Shown in pieces: positions 41,543-49,275 of a stretch of 64,000 nt of DNA; within the stretch, counting starts at the first letter, position 1; every line of letters starts with the position of its first letter. This stretch comes from DAOUAT01 sp964551735 (GTDB taxonomy: Bacteria; Chloroflexota; Anaerolineae; CG2-30-64-16). The stretch lies in assembly GCA_964551735.1 (NCBI GenBank), contig CAZKEF010000016.1, positions 1-64,000 of the forward strand, written 5' to 3'. The translations under genes were made by a program, and so were the position numbers. The notes under the pieces are model-generated. The model searched no databases, was not told the origin of the DNA, and saw only the letters and a program-made list of their open reading frames with translations.

Positions 41543-42391
41543 TCACCTCATAATATTCCGCCCCAGCCGCGCGGCCAGCCAGCGGGCGGCCAGGCTGACG
41601 GCCAGGATCACCACGGTCAGGATCAGCGCAGACGCGTAGGCCCGCTGCTGCACCTCGGGGAAGGGCGTGCCGAGCTGGAAAAAGACCGCCAGCGGCAGCG
41701 ACGCGGTCGGCCGCAGCAGCGAGGTCGGCATCCGGTCGGTGTAGCCGGCCGTGAAAAGCACCGAGGCCGCGTCGCCGATGCCACGACCGAAGGCCAGCAG
41801 CACGCCGGTGACGATGCCGGGCAGCGCCTGCCGCACGATCACGGTGAAAGCGACCTCGAGCCGCGTGGTCCCCAGCGCGAACGAGATCTCCTTCAGGTCG
41901 TGCGGGATCATCTTGATGACCTCATCCATCGCGCGGGTCATAATGGGCAGCTCCAACAGCGCCAGCACGATGATGCCGGCCAGCAGCGACGCCCGCAGCC
42001 CCACCACCAGCATCAGGGTGAAGCCGAACGCGCCGTAGACGATGGATGGCACGCCCCACATCACATCCAGCGACAGCCGCACCACATCCGCCCAGCGGGA
42101 GCCTTTGGCATACACTTCCAGGTAGAGCGCGATGGGCAGCGCCAGCAGCAGCGCCAGCAGCGTGCCCCCGCCGGCCAGGTAGAGCGAGCCGGCGATGGCG
42201 TTCAAGATGCCACCTTCCCGCCCCAGGTAGAAGCCACCCTTGGGCGTCTGCGAGATCATCTGCCAGCTCAGGCCAGGCAGCCCTTTGGTCACCACGATCG
42301 CCAGGATGAGCAGCAGACTGCCGGCCACCAGCAGGAACGACAGGCGCATCAACGCCACGAAGCAGCCCTCCTCGACGCGTTTCCGGCTCAT
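41543..42391 (-). CDS. pstA: Phosphate ABC transporter permease A
   Basis: The 282-residue permease has six predicted membrane segments and the PstA EAA-like loop region (VIKMIPHDLKEISFALGTTRLEVAFTV followed by LPGIVTGVLLAFGRGIGDAA). It overlaps pstC by ATGA, so the permeases are translated as a pair. Confidence 0.92.
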   Translation of the reverse strand: MSRKRVEEGCFVALMRLSFLLVAGSLLLILAIVVTKGLPGLSWQMISQTPKGGFYLGREGGILNAIAGSLYLAGGGTLLALLLALPIALYLEVYAKGSRWADVVRLSLDVMWGVPSIVYGAFGFTLMLVVGLRASLLAGIIVLALLELPIMTRAMDEVIKMIPHDLKEISFALGTTRLEVAFTVIVRQALPGIVTGVLLAFGRGIGDAASVLFTAGYTDRMPTSLLRPTASLPLAVFFQLGTPFPEVQQRAYASALILTVVILAVSLAARWLAARLGRNIMR

Positions 42392-43359
42392 AGCCCTGAC
42401 CTCCTGACCACCTGGCGCAGAATGAGCGCCGAGGCGATATTGAACGCCAACACCAGCACCAGCAGGATCAGCGCCGCGCCCATCAGCGCGGCATCGTACA
42501 TCGGGATGGACATCATCTCCCCGAAGTTGTTGGCGATCAGCGCGGTCAGCGGGTAGGCCGCGTCGAAGATGGACTTCGGCGCGGCCGGCACGTTGCCCAC
42601 CACCATCAGCACGGCCATAGTCTCGCCGAACGCGCGCGAGAAGCCGAGGGCGATGGCGGCCAGCACGCCCGGTGCAGCCCTGCGCAGCACCACATGCTTC
42701 ACCATCTGCCAGCGGGTGCTACCGATGGCCAGCGCCGCCTCGCGCAGGCCCGCCGGGACGGTCTGCAGCACCTCGTAGGTGACCGCGATGATCACCGGCG
42801 CCACCATCACGGCCAGCACCAGGCTGCCGGCGGCGACGCCGTAACCCGTGGGGTTGGCGGAGCGAAACAGCGGGATGAACCCCAGCGCACGCTCGAACGC
42901 CGGGGCCAGCCACCCCTGCACAAACGGCACAATGGCAACCACCCCCCACACGCCGTAGACCACCGACGGGATGCCGGCCAGCAGGTCCAGCAGCGGCTTC
43001 ATCAACGCCCGCGTCGGCGGCCCCGCGTACTCCACCAGGTAGATCGCGGTCAGCAGCGAAGGTGGGACCGCGATCAGCATGGCCAGGATCGTCACCCAAA
43101 AGGTGCCAGCGATGAAAGGGTAGAAGCCAAAGAGCTTTTGCCAGGGCTGCCAGACCCCGCCGGAGAGCAGCGCCCAGGGCGAAGCCTCAGCCAGGATGGG
43201 CCGGGCGCGCACGGCCAAGGCCACCAGCATCGCGACCAGCAGGAATGCCGGCAGGGCCGTGAGGAGGAGGAAGAGTCGGGCCGAGATACGGTCACGCCGG
43301 CAGCGCCAACGCGGCCCCGGCCGCGCCAGCGGTGGATCGGCAATGGCTTGTGCAGTCAT
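42388..43359 (-). CDS. pstC: Phosphate ABC transporter permease C
   Basis: The 323-residue permease carries the PstC family hallmarks: PFIAGTFWVTILAMLIAVPPSLLTAIYLVEYAG, LLAGIPSVVYGVWG and QTVPAGLREAALAIGSTRWQMVKHVVLRRAAPGVLAAIALG with the coupling loop. It lies 81 bp after pstS. Confidence 0.93.
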   Translation of the reverse strand: MTAQAIADPPLARPGPRWRCRRDRISARLFLLLTALPAFLLVAMLVALAVRARPILAEASPWALLSGGVWQPWQKLFGFYPFIAGTFWVTILAMLIAVPPSLLTAIYLVEYAGPPTRALMKPLLDLLAGIPSVVYGVWGVVAIVPFVQGWLAPAFERALGFIPLFRSANPTGYGVAAGSLVLAVMVAPVIIAVTYEVLQTVPAGLREAALAIGSTRWQMVKHVVLRRAAPGVLAAIALGFSRAFGETMAVLMVVGNVPAAPKSIFDAAYPLTALIANNFGEMMSIPMYDAALMGAALILLVLVLAFNIASALILRQVVRRSGL

Positions 43360-43440
43360 GGCGCCCTCCGGGATGAGCCTGTGCCCGCGGGCCGGCCGGG
43401 CGAATCGGCGTCCGATCCCGAGGGCAAACCACCGATCCGC

Positions 43441-44418
43441 TTACTTCAACTTCGCCTGACTGGCCGCCAACTGCTCGGCCGTGAGGGGCACGTAGCCGAC
43501 CTCGTCCAGGAGCTTTTGACCGTCGGCCAGGATCCACGCCATGAAGGCCTTGGTCAACCCCGCCGGTCGATCCTTGGTCACCAGGTTCAGCAGCCGCGCC
43601 GGGGGCGAGGGAAACTTGCCGCTCGCCACGGCCTGCACCGCCTCCGCCTTGGTTTCCAGCGCCTCGTCCGCGCTCGCGGTTCCATCTTTGTCCGCGTCGA
43701 TCGGGGCTGCGGCAGAGCCCGCGACCGGTTGGCCTGTCTTGGCGTCGAACGCGTAGTTCAGATTGTTGTAACCGATCCCCAGCGGGTCCTTGATCACCGC
43801 GTCCAGGATGCCCGGATCGCCGAACACGCCGATGCCCTTAAGGTCCTCTTGCTTCTTGTTGCCCAGGAACTTGGCCCAGACTTCGGCCGCGCCGCAGGAA
43901 TCGGAGCGTGTGTAGATGTGGATCGGGTCGGTCACCTCGGGCCGGCCCACCACCTGGCCCCAGGTCGTGATCTGGCCGGTGATGTAGATGCCGATGAAGG
44001 TTTCCTGGCTGATGCCCTTGGCCAGCAGGTCAGCGAGCACCGGATTCCTGGCGTTGACGGATGGGAACACGGCATCTTTGGTCACTGCGATCCAATAGGC
44101 GCCCTTGGCTTCCTCCTCGCGCGTAATCGCGCGAGAGACCATGCCGATGTCCACGGCGCCGCTGAGCACGTCCGTCATCCCCTTGCCCGCACCGCCGGCC
44201 GAGATATCGAACTCCACGCCGGGATGCAGACTGGTGAACGCCTCGCCCCAGCGCACCATCATGGGGTAGAGCGCGAACGCCCCAGACGCCGTGATCGTGC
44301 CTCTCAGCTCGGTCGCGCCTCCTGTGACGTTGTCTACCCTCGCCGCGCATCCCGCCAACAGGGGCAGGAGCAGCGTCAGAACCATAAAAGCGACGAAGAA
44401 TCGGTTGCTGCATTTCAT
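43441..44418 (-). CDS. pstS: Phosphate-binding lipoprotein
   Basis: The 325-residue PstS starts with a lipoprotein signal (VLTLLLPLLAGC, Cys being the lipidated residue). Phosphate-site segments are TASGAFALYPMMVRWGEAF, DISAGGAGKGMTDVLSGAVDIGM and IYTRSDSCGAAEVWAKFLG. ATG 44418 follows AGGAGG; the longer frame is upstream leader. It leads the pstSCAB operon, with an AT-rich dyad-like site just upstream (44439-44460). Confidence 0.92.
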   Translation of the reverse strand: MKCSNRFFVAFMVLTLLLPLLAGCAARVDNVTGGATELRGTITASGAFALYPMMVRWGEAFTSLHPGVEFDISAGGAGKGMTDVLSGAVDIGMVSRAITREEEAKGAYWIAVTKDAVFPSVNARNPVLADLLAKGISQETFIGIYITGQITTWGQVVGRPEVTDPIHIYTRSDSCGAAEVWAKFLGNKKQEDLKGIGVFGDPGILDAVIKDPLGIGYNNLNYAFDAKTGQPVAGSAAAPIDADKDGTASADEALETKAEAVQAVASGKFPSPPARLLNLVTKDRPAGLTKAFMAWILADGQKLLDEVGYVPLTAEQLAASQAKLK

Positions 44419-44438
44419 GAGGTGCCTCCTCTTATCTC

Positions 44439-44460
44439 TATATCGTCTATTGAATTTATA
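44439..44460. promoter_or_regulatory. AT-rich site upstream of pstS
   Basis: The plus strand ends TCTATTGAATTTATA here, matching 11 of 15 positions with TCCATAGGACTTATA upstream of the Rrf2 gene (45122-45136). It could be a shared operator. Confidence 0.3.
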
Positions 44461-44638
44461 TACTTTTTGCATAAGAGAACTGGCGCCTCTGCCGAGGCGC
44501 TGTCGATTTTGCGGTCATCGTCAGGGATCGAGAAGCTCGCTGATCAGCGTCTACGTTGCGGGCACTGCAGACAGGAACGAGAATCCCACCCGCCGCGTTT
44601 ATCTGCGCCCGTCCGCGTCCCGTTTCTGGGTCAGAATT

Positions 44639-45097
44639 CTACGCCGCGGCTGCCAGTCCGGCCTGGGCTCGTACCGCGTCGACGCGCTGCGTGACGTCGA
44701 ACAGTGTCGTGTTATCGAGGATGTCGGCGATGGCATTGCGCACGTCGAGCATTACCAGGCGCAGGCCGCACGTCGTCTCGTCGGGGCAGACGCACGGCTC
44801 ATAGGCCATCTTACTGACGCAGCGGATGGGGGCCAGCGGGCCGTCCAGCACGCGCACGATCTGCCCCAGGGTGATCTCGTTTGCGGGCCGTGCCAAATAA
44901 TAGCCGCCGCCCACCCCCATGCGGCTCTGCAGCAGCCCGGCGTTCTTCAGCGCCAGCAGGATCTGCTCCAGGAACTTAAGCGGGATCTGCTGGCGCCGGG
45001 CGATCTCTTTCATGGGAATGATCCCACTCTGATCGTTTTGCGCAGCCAGGTCAATCATGGCTCGCAGGCCATATTCGCCGCGTTTGGATAGCTTCAT
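44639..45097 (-). CDS. Rrf2-family transcription regulator
   Basis: The 152-residue Rrf2 protein has the winged helix (SKRGEYGLRAMIDLA, IPMKEIARRQQIPLKFLEQILLALKNAGLL, GVGGGYYLARP) and the Cys set typical of Fe-S-sensing members (Cys93, Cys102, Cys104, Cys110). Family members sense Fe-S status, nitric oxide or cysteine. It lies 221 bp upstream of pstS on the same strand, an unexpected neighbour for phosphate uptake genes. Confidence 0.88.
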   Translation of the reverse strand: MKLSKRGEYGLRAMIDLAAQNDQSGIIPMKEIARRQQIPLKFLEQILLALKNAGLLQSRMGVGGGYYLARPANEITLGQIVRVLDGPLAPIRCVSKMAYEPCVCPDETTCGLRLVMLDVRNAIADILDNTTLFDVTQRVDAVRAQAGLAAAA

Positions 45098-45112
45098 GGA
45101 TCAACTCAAAAA

Positions 45113-45136
45113 TATAGTAATTCCATAGGACTTATA
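45113..45136. promoter_or_regulatory. Dyad upstream of the Rrf2 gene
   Basis: AATTCCATAGGACTT is an imperfect palindrome 15-40 bp before the Rrf2 start, flanked by TATA on both sides. Rrf2 proteins commonly autoregulate through such AT-flanked dyads; binding is inferred. Confidence 0.35.
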
Positions 45137-45203
45137 TGACAACAAGCAGCTTACCACGGTAGGCGCCAGAAGTCAAATTGCGAAAAGCACCGCGCGGAGC
45201 CTA

Positions 45204-48200
45204 TCAGAACAAGCTCATCTGCCTGCTCTCCGGCTTCTTCTCCGGCGGCCGGTACTGCATCTCCCGCAACTCCTTCAGCGCGGCCTCGATATCGCCCACG
45301 AAGCGCGAGGGCGCGTTCTCCATGAACTGGCCGAAGAGCACCCGTTTGCGCGCGTGGGTCAGCACCAGTTTGTGCTTCGCACGCGTCAGGCCTACGTAGA
45401 ACAGACGACGTTCCTCCTCCACATCCACGGCTTCGCCCTTGCGCTCGTAGGGCAGCAACCCTTCCTCGCACCCCACGATGAAGACGATCGGGAACTCCAG
45501 CCCTTTCGAGGCGTGCAGGCTCATCAGCGTCACCCGGTCGGCGCGCGGGTCGTAGGCGTCGGTTTCGCTTTGCAGGGCGGTCATCTCCAGGAAATCGGCC
45601 AGTCGGTTGCCGAACGGCACGGCGCGGAGTGCGAGCTGGTGCAGGCGTCTGGCGTCGGCGTCACTGACCGGCTTCTTGCGTCCCTCTACCAGGTGCTCGA
45701 CGATCTGCTCGATCAACCGGGCGATCGGCTCGCCGGCCTCTACGTGGCGCAAGTTGCCAACCTGCGCTACAAGCAGCGGCGCCCGCGGGTTGTACAGCCG
45801 CCACAGGAGGGCCAATACTTCGCGCACGGCCTTGTACTCGTAGAGGGACGTCTGCCCGACCGTTTGATAGGGGATGCCGGAGCGGTCGAACGCCTCGATC
45901 AGCGGCCGGCTCTGCGCAGACAGCCGATAGAGCACGGCGAAATCGGCGAAGGAACGCGCGGCGGATGGGGTCGCCCCATCGGTGCGCCGTGAATCCAGCG
46001 AAAAGTAGCTGGTGCCGCCCACCATCTGCTCGATCTGGTGCACCACGTATTCGGCCTCGGCCTTGTCGGTGGGCGCTCGGTAGATGTCGAGCTTGACCTG
46101 CTCGGCGAAGTCGGCCAACGCCTGTAGGGGCGGGGTCACCCCACCCTCTGCCCCACCCACCACGGCGACCCCGGGCGAGGAAACCTCGCCCCTACGTGTG
46201 ATGACCTGCATAGCGGCATCGAGGATGAGTTGCGTAGAGCGGTAGTTCTTGTTGAGGCTGAGGACCGCTGCGCCGGGGTAGTCCTGCTCGAACCGAAGGA
46301 AGTAGCGCGGGTCGGCCCCGCGAAAACCGTAAATCGCCTGGTCCGGGTCACCGATGACGCAGAGATTGACTCCATCCCCCTTGTTTCCTTGTTTCCTTGT
46401 TTCCCCGGCACCCGTCAACAGCCGCAGCAGCCGATACTGCGCTGCGTTGACGTCCTGGTACTCGTCCACCGAGATCCAGTGGTAGCGCGCCTGGGTCGCA
46501 GCCAGCACGTCGGGGTGCGCTTCCAGCAGGCGGATGGGCAGCAGGATCAGGTCGTCGAAGTCCACGGCATCGGCGGCGCGCAGCGCGGTCTCATAGCGTT
46601 GGTATAGCTCGTTGTCTGGACTGGAGGCTTCAGCCGGTTTGGTTCTTGCGACAGAGAGACCGCCTGAAGGCTCGATTCCGGAGTTTTTCGCCGTCGAGAT
46701 CTCCGCCAGCGCGGCGGCCACCTCGGCAGCCCTCAAGCCTGGGCACGCCTGGCGCAGCACCGCGGCGCGATCCTCTTCGCTCAGGATCACGAACCGCGGG
46801 CTGAGGCCCAGGCGGTCGGCATACTGCCGCAATAGCATCGCGCCGAACGCGTGAAACGTCTTGATGGTGATGCGGCCGGCCACGTCTGCGCCCAACAGGC
46901 CCTCCAATCGCTCCCGCATCTCCCCCGCGGCCTTGTTGGTGAAGGTGATGGCCAGCGCGTTCTCCGGCGCGACTCCGTTTTCCTGGATCAGGTGCGCGAT
47001 ACGGGCGGTCAACGTGCGCGTCTTGCCCGTGCCCGGCCCGGCGATGATCGCCAGCGGCGCGTCGGTGCAGAGGACGGCGGCGCGTTGTTCGGGATTGAGG
47101 GGAAAAGCGTACTGCGTATTGCGTGCTGTGTGTTGCGTGCTGCGCGTTGCGTCTTGCGCGCTGCTGGCTGCGTCGGGTGCGCCGTCGGCCGGAGTGTAGG
47201 GCGCCGGCGCTTCTGCCACGGCGAAGGGGTCCGGGATCTGTTCGCTGATCTCTGCCCCCTGCCGCCTCGCGCTTGATCCCTGTTCCCAGATCCTTTGTTC
47301 CACGTCTTTCTTGAGCCCCTCCGCTTTGGTCAGTCGCCGGTCTGCCGTCACCGGTCGGTCTGCTGCCCCAAACAACCCCATCTGCGTCTCCGGTACTGTC
47401 GCCCCGCCGAAGACGCGGATGACACCATACTCACCGTCGTAGCCGGGCTGCGCGACGATTTCCCCGCGGCGCATGCGACCGATCCCTTCGGCCAGGCGCT
47501 CACCGCCCGCGGCGGTAAGGTCTTCCAGGGGCGTCTCGCGCAAGATCACCAACTCCGGGCCCAAGCGGGCCAGCAGCTTCATATACTCCGTCTGCACCTG
47601 CTTCGATCCCGCGCCGACGCCGTAGACCTCGCCCAACACTTCCGGCAAAGGGATCAGGCTGACGAAGGGCGCGGCGTGTGCGGGGCGGACGCCCGCGGGC
47701 CGGTCCGCCAACGCCTCGACGCGGTGCATCACGCCCACCGTCACCGGCTTGCCGCAGACCGGGCAAACGCCGCGGTGTGCGCGCGTGGTCGCTGGCTCCC
47801 AGACGACGTTGCAGGCGCGGTGGCCGTCGAAGTGGTACTTGCCTTCTTCGGGGAAGAATTCAACTGTTCCACCTAACCCCCCGCCCTCCTTCCCTGCCAG
47901 GAAAGGGGGAGTTAAGCTCCCCTCCCCTCGCAGGGGAGGGGTCGGGGGAGGGGTCCGTAACGCCGCAAACAGCGCGCCATACGCCAGCTCGCAGTCGAAC
48001 AGGTTCGCCTCGCGGCCCAGCTTCTCCGGCGAGTGCGCGTCGGAGTTGGAGACCAGCGTATAGCGATCGAGCGCCGATACGCGCCAGTTCATCGGCGGGT
48101 CGGAAGAGAGGCCGGTCTCCAGCGCGAAGATGTGCGGCGTCAGGTCGGCGTAGCACGCCTCCACCGAGTCGAAGCCGGACTTGGAGCCGAGCAGCGAGAA

Positions 48201-48707
48201 CCACGGCGTCCAGATGTGCGCAGGGATCAGATGGCAGCCGGGGTCGGTCTCCAGCACAATCTCCAGCAGATCGCGCGAATCCAACCCCAGGATCGGCCGG
48301 CCGTCGGCGCGGATGTTGCCAATGCGTTCCAGCCGGGCTTGAAGCTTTTCCACGGCCTCGAACGACGGTGCGAAGACCACGTTGTGGACCTTGCGGGTCC
48401 TATCCTCCCGCTTGTAGATGTTGCTGATCTCGCCGCCGATGATGAAGCGCACCGGCGCGAGACACGCGGGCGGCACCTGCGCCTGCACCTCGGTCGCCAG
48501 GTCGTCGCGCAGTCGGAACAGGCCATCTTCGGCCGGCACGAGCCTATCGCGCATCTCCGCCAGCCAGCCTGGGTGCGCGATGTCGCCCGTGCCGACAACA
48601 TTGATGCCCTTGAGCTGCGCCCAGCGCGCCAGGTGCTCGAAGGTCAGGTTGGCGCTGGTGGCGCGGGAAAAGTGGGAGTGGATGTGGAGGTCAGCGACGA
48701 GTTTCAT
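45204..48707 (-). CDS. Endonuclease Q-like PHP protein fused to UvrD-type helicase
   Basis: The 1167-residue protein starts with a PHP domain (ADLHIHSHFSRA at 5-16, GTGDIAHPGW about 39-48) and a Cys zinc finger CPVCGKPVTVGVMHRV (about 316), the pattern of EndoQ, which cuts DNA 5' of deaminated bases. From about residue 540 it is a complete UvrD/Rep helicase: IAGPGTGKTRTL (about 556), FTNKAAGEMRERL, VDEYQDVNAAQYRLL (about 752), GDPDQAIYGFRGA, LNKNYRS, LMSLHASKGLEF and VGLTRAKHKLVL. It probably repairs deaminated DNA. Five repeat elements interrupt homologous blocks in frame (residues about 250-277, 511-533, 675-696, 767-776, 837-861). It overlaps the upstream small gene by ATGA. Confidence 0.88.
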   Translation of the reverse strand: MKLVADLHIHSHFSRATSANLTFEHLARWAQLKGINVVGTGDIAHPGWLAEMRDRLVPAEDGLFRLRDDLATEVQAQVPPACLAPVRFIIGGEISNIYKREDRTRKVHNVVFAPSFEAVEKLQARLERIGNIRADGRPILGLDSRDLLEIVLETDPGCHLIPAHIWTPWFSLLGSKSGFDSVEACYADLTPHIFALETGLSSDPPMNWRVSALDRYTLVSNSDAHSPEKLGREANLFDCELAYGALFAALRTPPPTPPLRGEGSLTPPFLAGKEGGGLGGTVEFFPEEGKYHFDGHRACNVVWEPATTRAHRGVCPVCGKPVTVGVMHRVEALADRPAGVRPAHAAPFVSLIPLPEVLGEVYGVGAGSKQVQTEYMKLLARLGPELVILRETPLEDLTAAGGERLAEGIGRMRRGEIVAQPGYDGEYGVIRVFGGATVPETQMGLFGAADRPVTADRRLTKAEGLKKDVEQRIWEQGSSARRQGAEISEQIPDPFAVAEAPAPYTPADGAPDAASSAQDATRSTQHTARNTQYAFPLNPEQRAAVLCTDAPLAIIAGPGTGKTRTLTARIAHLIQENGVAPENALAITFTNKAAGEMRERLEGLLGADVAGRITIKTFHAFGAMLLRQYADRLGLSPRFVILSEEDRAAVLRQACPGLRAAEVAAALAEISTAKNSGIEPSGGLSVARTKPAEASSPDNELYQRYETALRAADAVDFDDLILLPIRLLEAHPDVLAATQARYHWISVDEYQDVNAAQYRLLRLLTGAGETRKQGNKGDGVNLCVIGDPDQAIYGFRGADPRYFLRFEQDYPGAAVLSLNKNYRSTQLILDAAMQVITRRGEVSSPGVAVVGGAEGGVTPPLQALADFAEQVKLDIYRAPTDKAEAEYVVHQIEQMVGGTSYFSLDSRRTDGATPSAARSFADFAVLYRLSAQSRPLIEAFDRSGIPYQTVGQTSLYEYKAVREVLALLWRLYNPRAPLLVAQVGNLRHVEAGEPIARLIEQIVEHLVEGRKKPVSDADARRLHQLALRAVPFGNRLADFLEMTALQSETDAYDPRADRVTLMSLHASKGLEFPIVFIVGCEEGLLPYERKGEAVDVEEERRLFYVGLTRAKHKLVLTHARKRVLFGQFMENAPSRFVGDIEAALKELREMQYRPPEKKPESRQMSLF
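46124..46195. repeat. GTAGGGGC palindromic element in the helicase domain
   Basis: The 72-bp element begins GTAGGGGC and ends GCCCCTAC, with GGGGTCACCCC near one end and GGGCGAGG/CCTCGCCC at the other. It is translated in frame within the helicase. Confidence 0.8.
46376..46404. repeat. CTTGTTTC tandem in the helicase domain
   Basis: Three tandem copies of CTTGTTTC encode GETRKQGNKG directly before the conserved NLCVIGDPDQ strand. The same word occurs as GGGAGACAAGG at 59411-59454. Confidence 0.7.
46617..46682. repeat. GGCTTCAGCC-type palindrome in the helicase domain
   Basis: GGCTTCAGCCGGT and ACCGCCTGAAGGC are imperfect inverted arms within a 66-bp in-frame insertion between AKNSGI and NELYQRYE. 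Confidence 0.7.
47107..47172. repeat. Word repeat in the EndoQ-UvrD linker
   Basis: Tandem variants of GCGTATTGCGTGCT encode a stretch containing TRSTQHTARNTQYA. The vocabulary and the peptide TQYA are the same as in the nuoG insert. Confidence 0.8.
47874..47955. repeat. G/C-rich palindrome in the EndoQ domain
   Basis: CCCTCCTTCCCTGCCAGGAAAGGGGGAG and CTCCCCTCCCCT...AGGGGAGGGG arms form a compound palindrome. It is translated as TPPPTPPLRGEGS-type sequence between ALFAALR and TVEFFPEEG, two blocks that are adjacent in EndoQ proteins. Confidence 0.82.
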
Positions 48708-49051
48708 GGTTGAAGGTCATGGTGGACAGGCAATTGTATCCCCATCCGTTTGAGAAATTCCTGCTGGAATTCAGCTTCGTTAAGTCCCGGATGTTGCTCG
48801 TGAATCGCGGCGATGACTGCATTGCGAAGAAACTCGTTCAAATCGCAGACCAGGGCGAATCGTTCTGCCGGGGTCATGCGCCGAGAAATCGCCAATTGCT
48901 GCGGGTCCAATTCAGCAAACGCGGCCCGAACATCGCGTTGGATTATCTCGCGCGTCAGCGGCGGCGGGGCAATCGCCGCGTCACGGGGGCGCAGGCCGAG
49001 ATCGGCAAACGCCTGGTGGATGTGGAAGACGGTTTCCTGGTCAACGGGCAT
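48704..49051 (-). CDS. Small helical protein upstream of EndoQ-UvrD, unknown
   Basis: The 115-residue, charged, mostly helical protein contains TPAERFALVCDLNEFLRNAVIAAIHEQHPGLNEAEFQQEFLKRMG, a pattern seen in small uncharacterised bacterial proteins that often accompany nucleotidyltransferase-like genes; none is here. ATG 49051 follows GGGAG. It overlaps the EndoQ-UvrD start by ATGA and is driven by a promoter at 49079-49107. Confidence 0.65.
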   Translation of the reverse strand: MPVDQETVFHIHQAFADLGLRPRDAAIAPPPLTREIIQRDVRAAFAELDPQQLAISRRMTPAERFALVCDLNEFLRNAVIAAIHEQHPGLNEAEFQQEFLKRMGIQLPVHHDLQP

Positions 49052-49078
49052 GTTGGCTCCCAATAGATCATCACGGCC

Positions 49079-49107
49079 ATTATACGCGAATTAACGTGTT
49101 CCGTCCA
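49079..49107 (-). promoter_or_regulatory. Promoter of the EndoQ-UvrD operon
   Basis: On the minus strand TGGACG (49102-49107) and a perfect TATAAT (49079-49084) are spaced by 17 bp. Confidence 0.55.
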
Positions 49108-49116
49108 CCGTATTGT

Positions 49117-49166
49117 GGTCAGCATTTAGCAGTCGGCGGTCAGCGGTCAGCGGTCGCAAGTCAGCG
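49117..49166. repeat. GGTCAGC word tandem upstream of merR
   Basis: GGTCAGC, AGTCGGC, GGTCAGC, GGTCAGC, GGTCGC and AGTCAGC follow in direct orientation, without a complementary arm. Confidence 0.65.
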
Positions 49167-49196
49167 TATTGGAGAATCACAAACTCAAACTGATAC

Positions 49197-49227
49197 TTGA
49201 CTCTCCCCCCGCTGGAGGGTGTATAGT
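49197..49227 (+). promoter_or_regulatory. MerR-type promoter with 19-bp spacer
   Basis: TTGACT (49197-49202) and TATAGT (49222-49227) are separated by 19 bp holding the imperfect dyad CTCCCCCCGCTGGAGGGTG. A 19-bp spacer with central dyad is the hallmark of promoters activated by MerR proteins through DNA untwisting, so the regulator probably controls itself. Confidence 0.8.
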
Positions 49228-49275
49228 AGGGGTAACGCTGCCGGCCGGCGGTGCGGACACACGGGGAGAGCTGAG

